Part shown: one piece after another, positions 14,633 through 15,126 of the stretch
Position numbering within the stretch: the stretch's first letter is position 1
How the letters are laid out: the number at the start of each line of letters is the position of its first letter
NCBI GenBank assembly: GCA_026770585.1
Contig: MU648124.1
Location: forward strand, 3,643 to 18,768
Length of the DNA: 15,126 nucleotides
From: Baffinella frigidus
Lineage: Eukaryota > Cryptophyceae > Cryptomonadales > Baffinellaceae
Direction: 5' to 3'
Notes under the pieces: model-generated
Told to the model about the DNA's origin: nothing
The model's database searches: none
The model's input: the letters and a program-made list of their open reading frames with translations, nothing else
Made by a program: the position numbers and the translations under genes

Positions 14633-15126
14633 CTGGCGTCGGACGACCTTCTCGTTGTGCGGCGGTGTGCAGCGATCGCGTTCCTCTTCGCGTTCTTCGC
14701 GCGGGCGAACTCTGGGGTCATCGCTCTCCGCACTGACGTGACAGTGTCGGAGCAGGGCCTGGAATTTGTCGAGAACGGCAAGAACCTGGAGCGGATGCGC
14801 CCTGCTACACTCGTCCTGCCCTGGGGTTCGGAGGGGGCTGTCGCGGGAGAGCTGTCGGTGCCGGCACTGATGCAGCGCTACCTGGGCCTGGCAGACGCGG
14901 CGTGGGGAGCGCGCGGGCAGGCAGGGGTGGTGCGTGAGCTCTGGCGTCTGCCGAGCGATCCTCGGCCCAAGACTCCCCTCTCCTCGGACATCATCGGGAC
15001 GTGGCTGGGGCAGTGCCTGGGGGACTGCGGGGTCACGCCTCCGCTGGGGCAGGCTTGGACGCGCCACTCGATGCGTTCGGGGGGGGCGACGGCTGCGCTG
15101 GCGATCGGGGTAGACCCTTTCACCAT
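14615..15126 (+). CDS. Tyrosine recombinase catalytic domain, partial (both ends)
   Basis: The open frame runs off the right edge. It reads as the catalytic domain of a tyrosine recombinase of the kind found in DIRS-like retrotransposons and cryptons, which cut and rejoin DNA through a Tyr-phosphate intermediate. The N-terminal part, FLFAFFARANSGVIALR, matches the Arg box (catalytic Arg probably codon 14702-14704), followed by the usual strand-rich DVTVSEQGLEF. After a Pro/Gly-rich loop comes WTRHSMRSGGATAALAIGVD, whose H-x-x-R box is at 15065-15076. The catalytic Tyr would lie a few tens of residues beyond the window. The first in-frame ATG (14795) lies after the Arg box, so it cannot be the true start. 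The 5' part is lost in, or beyond, the GGTTGAG repeat, or lies in another exon. Confidence 0.75.

Noticed and set aside
14477-15067. 196-codon minus-strand open frame over the right end
   Set aside because: Arg/Pro/Ser-rich and translated through the heptamer repeat; the plus strand carries recombinase motifs.

Overview
This looks like a piece of nuclear DNA from a GC-rich eukaryote, probably a protist or alga, although the species cannot be read from the sequence. The window is almost entirely transposable-element and repeat DNA. I see no operon-like gene packing, no rRNA, no tRNA and no recognisable host housekeeping gene. What identifies it is a Ty3/gypsy polyprotein, a Ty1/copia-type polyprotein and part of a tyrosine recombinase, set among dense inverted and tandem repeats.

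Layout. 1-245 is a GC-rich cluster of hairpins, followed by an AT-rich stretch (about 300-430). From about 430 to 6394 on the minus strand lies a Ty1/copia-like element. Read 5' to 3' it has a very large Gag-like region split by one in-frame UAG (4346-4348), a zinc-finger and poly-Asn segment, and a change to the -1 frame near 3060-3095. A block of about eight hydrophobic, probably membrane-spanning segments follows, then a DTG aspartic protease, a zinc-binding pre-integrase module and a D,D35E integrase. It stops before any reverse transcriptase. From 6508 to 11677 on the plus strand lies a Ty3/gypsy-like element with DSG protease, RT, RNase H, an unusually long Pro-rich linker, a D,D35E integrase, a GPF motif and a chromodomain-like tail. 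It has no Gag. A frame break and apparent small deletion (10835-10890) separate the integrase core from the GPF/chromodomain part.

The two elements point away from each other. Their first ATGs (6394 minus, 6508 plus) are 113 bp apart, with a perfect 10-bp palindrome between them. One carries Gag without RT in the window and the other carries RT without Gag. The simplest reading is two broken elements joined head to head. An ambisense composite element is a speculative alternative that multi-copy comparison could test.

11678-14470 is repeat-rich: GGTGA-type hairpins inside an approximately 156-160-bp diverged tandem duplication (about 11745-12060), an unrecognised minus-strand ORF (12286-12834), a short two-unit tandem repeat (12985-13085), a two-copy direct repeat of about 235-245 bp (13170-13647), and an array of ten or more short perfect hairpins (13697-14171). 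The right end (14615-15126) is an open-ended fragment of a tyrosine recombinase of the DIRS/crypton kind, with its Arg box and H-x-x-R box visible. It directly abuts a (GGTTGAG)n repeat.
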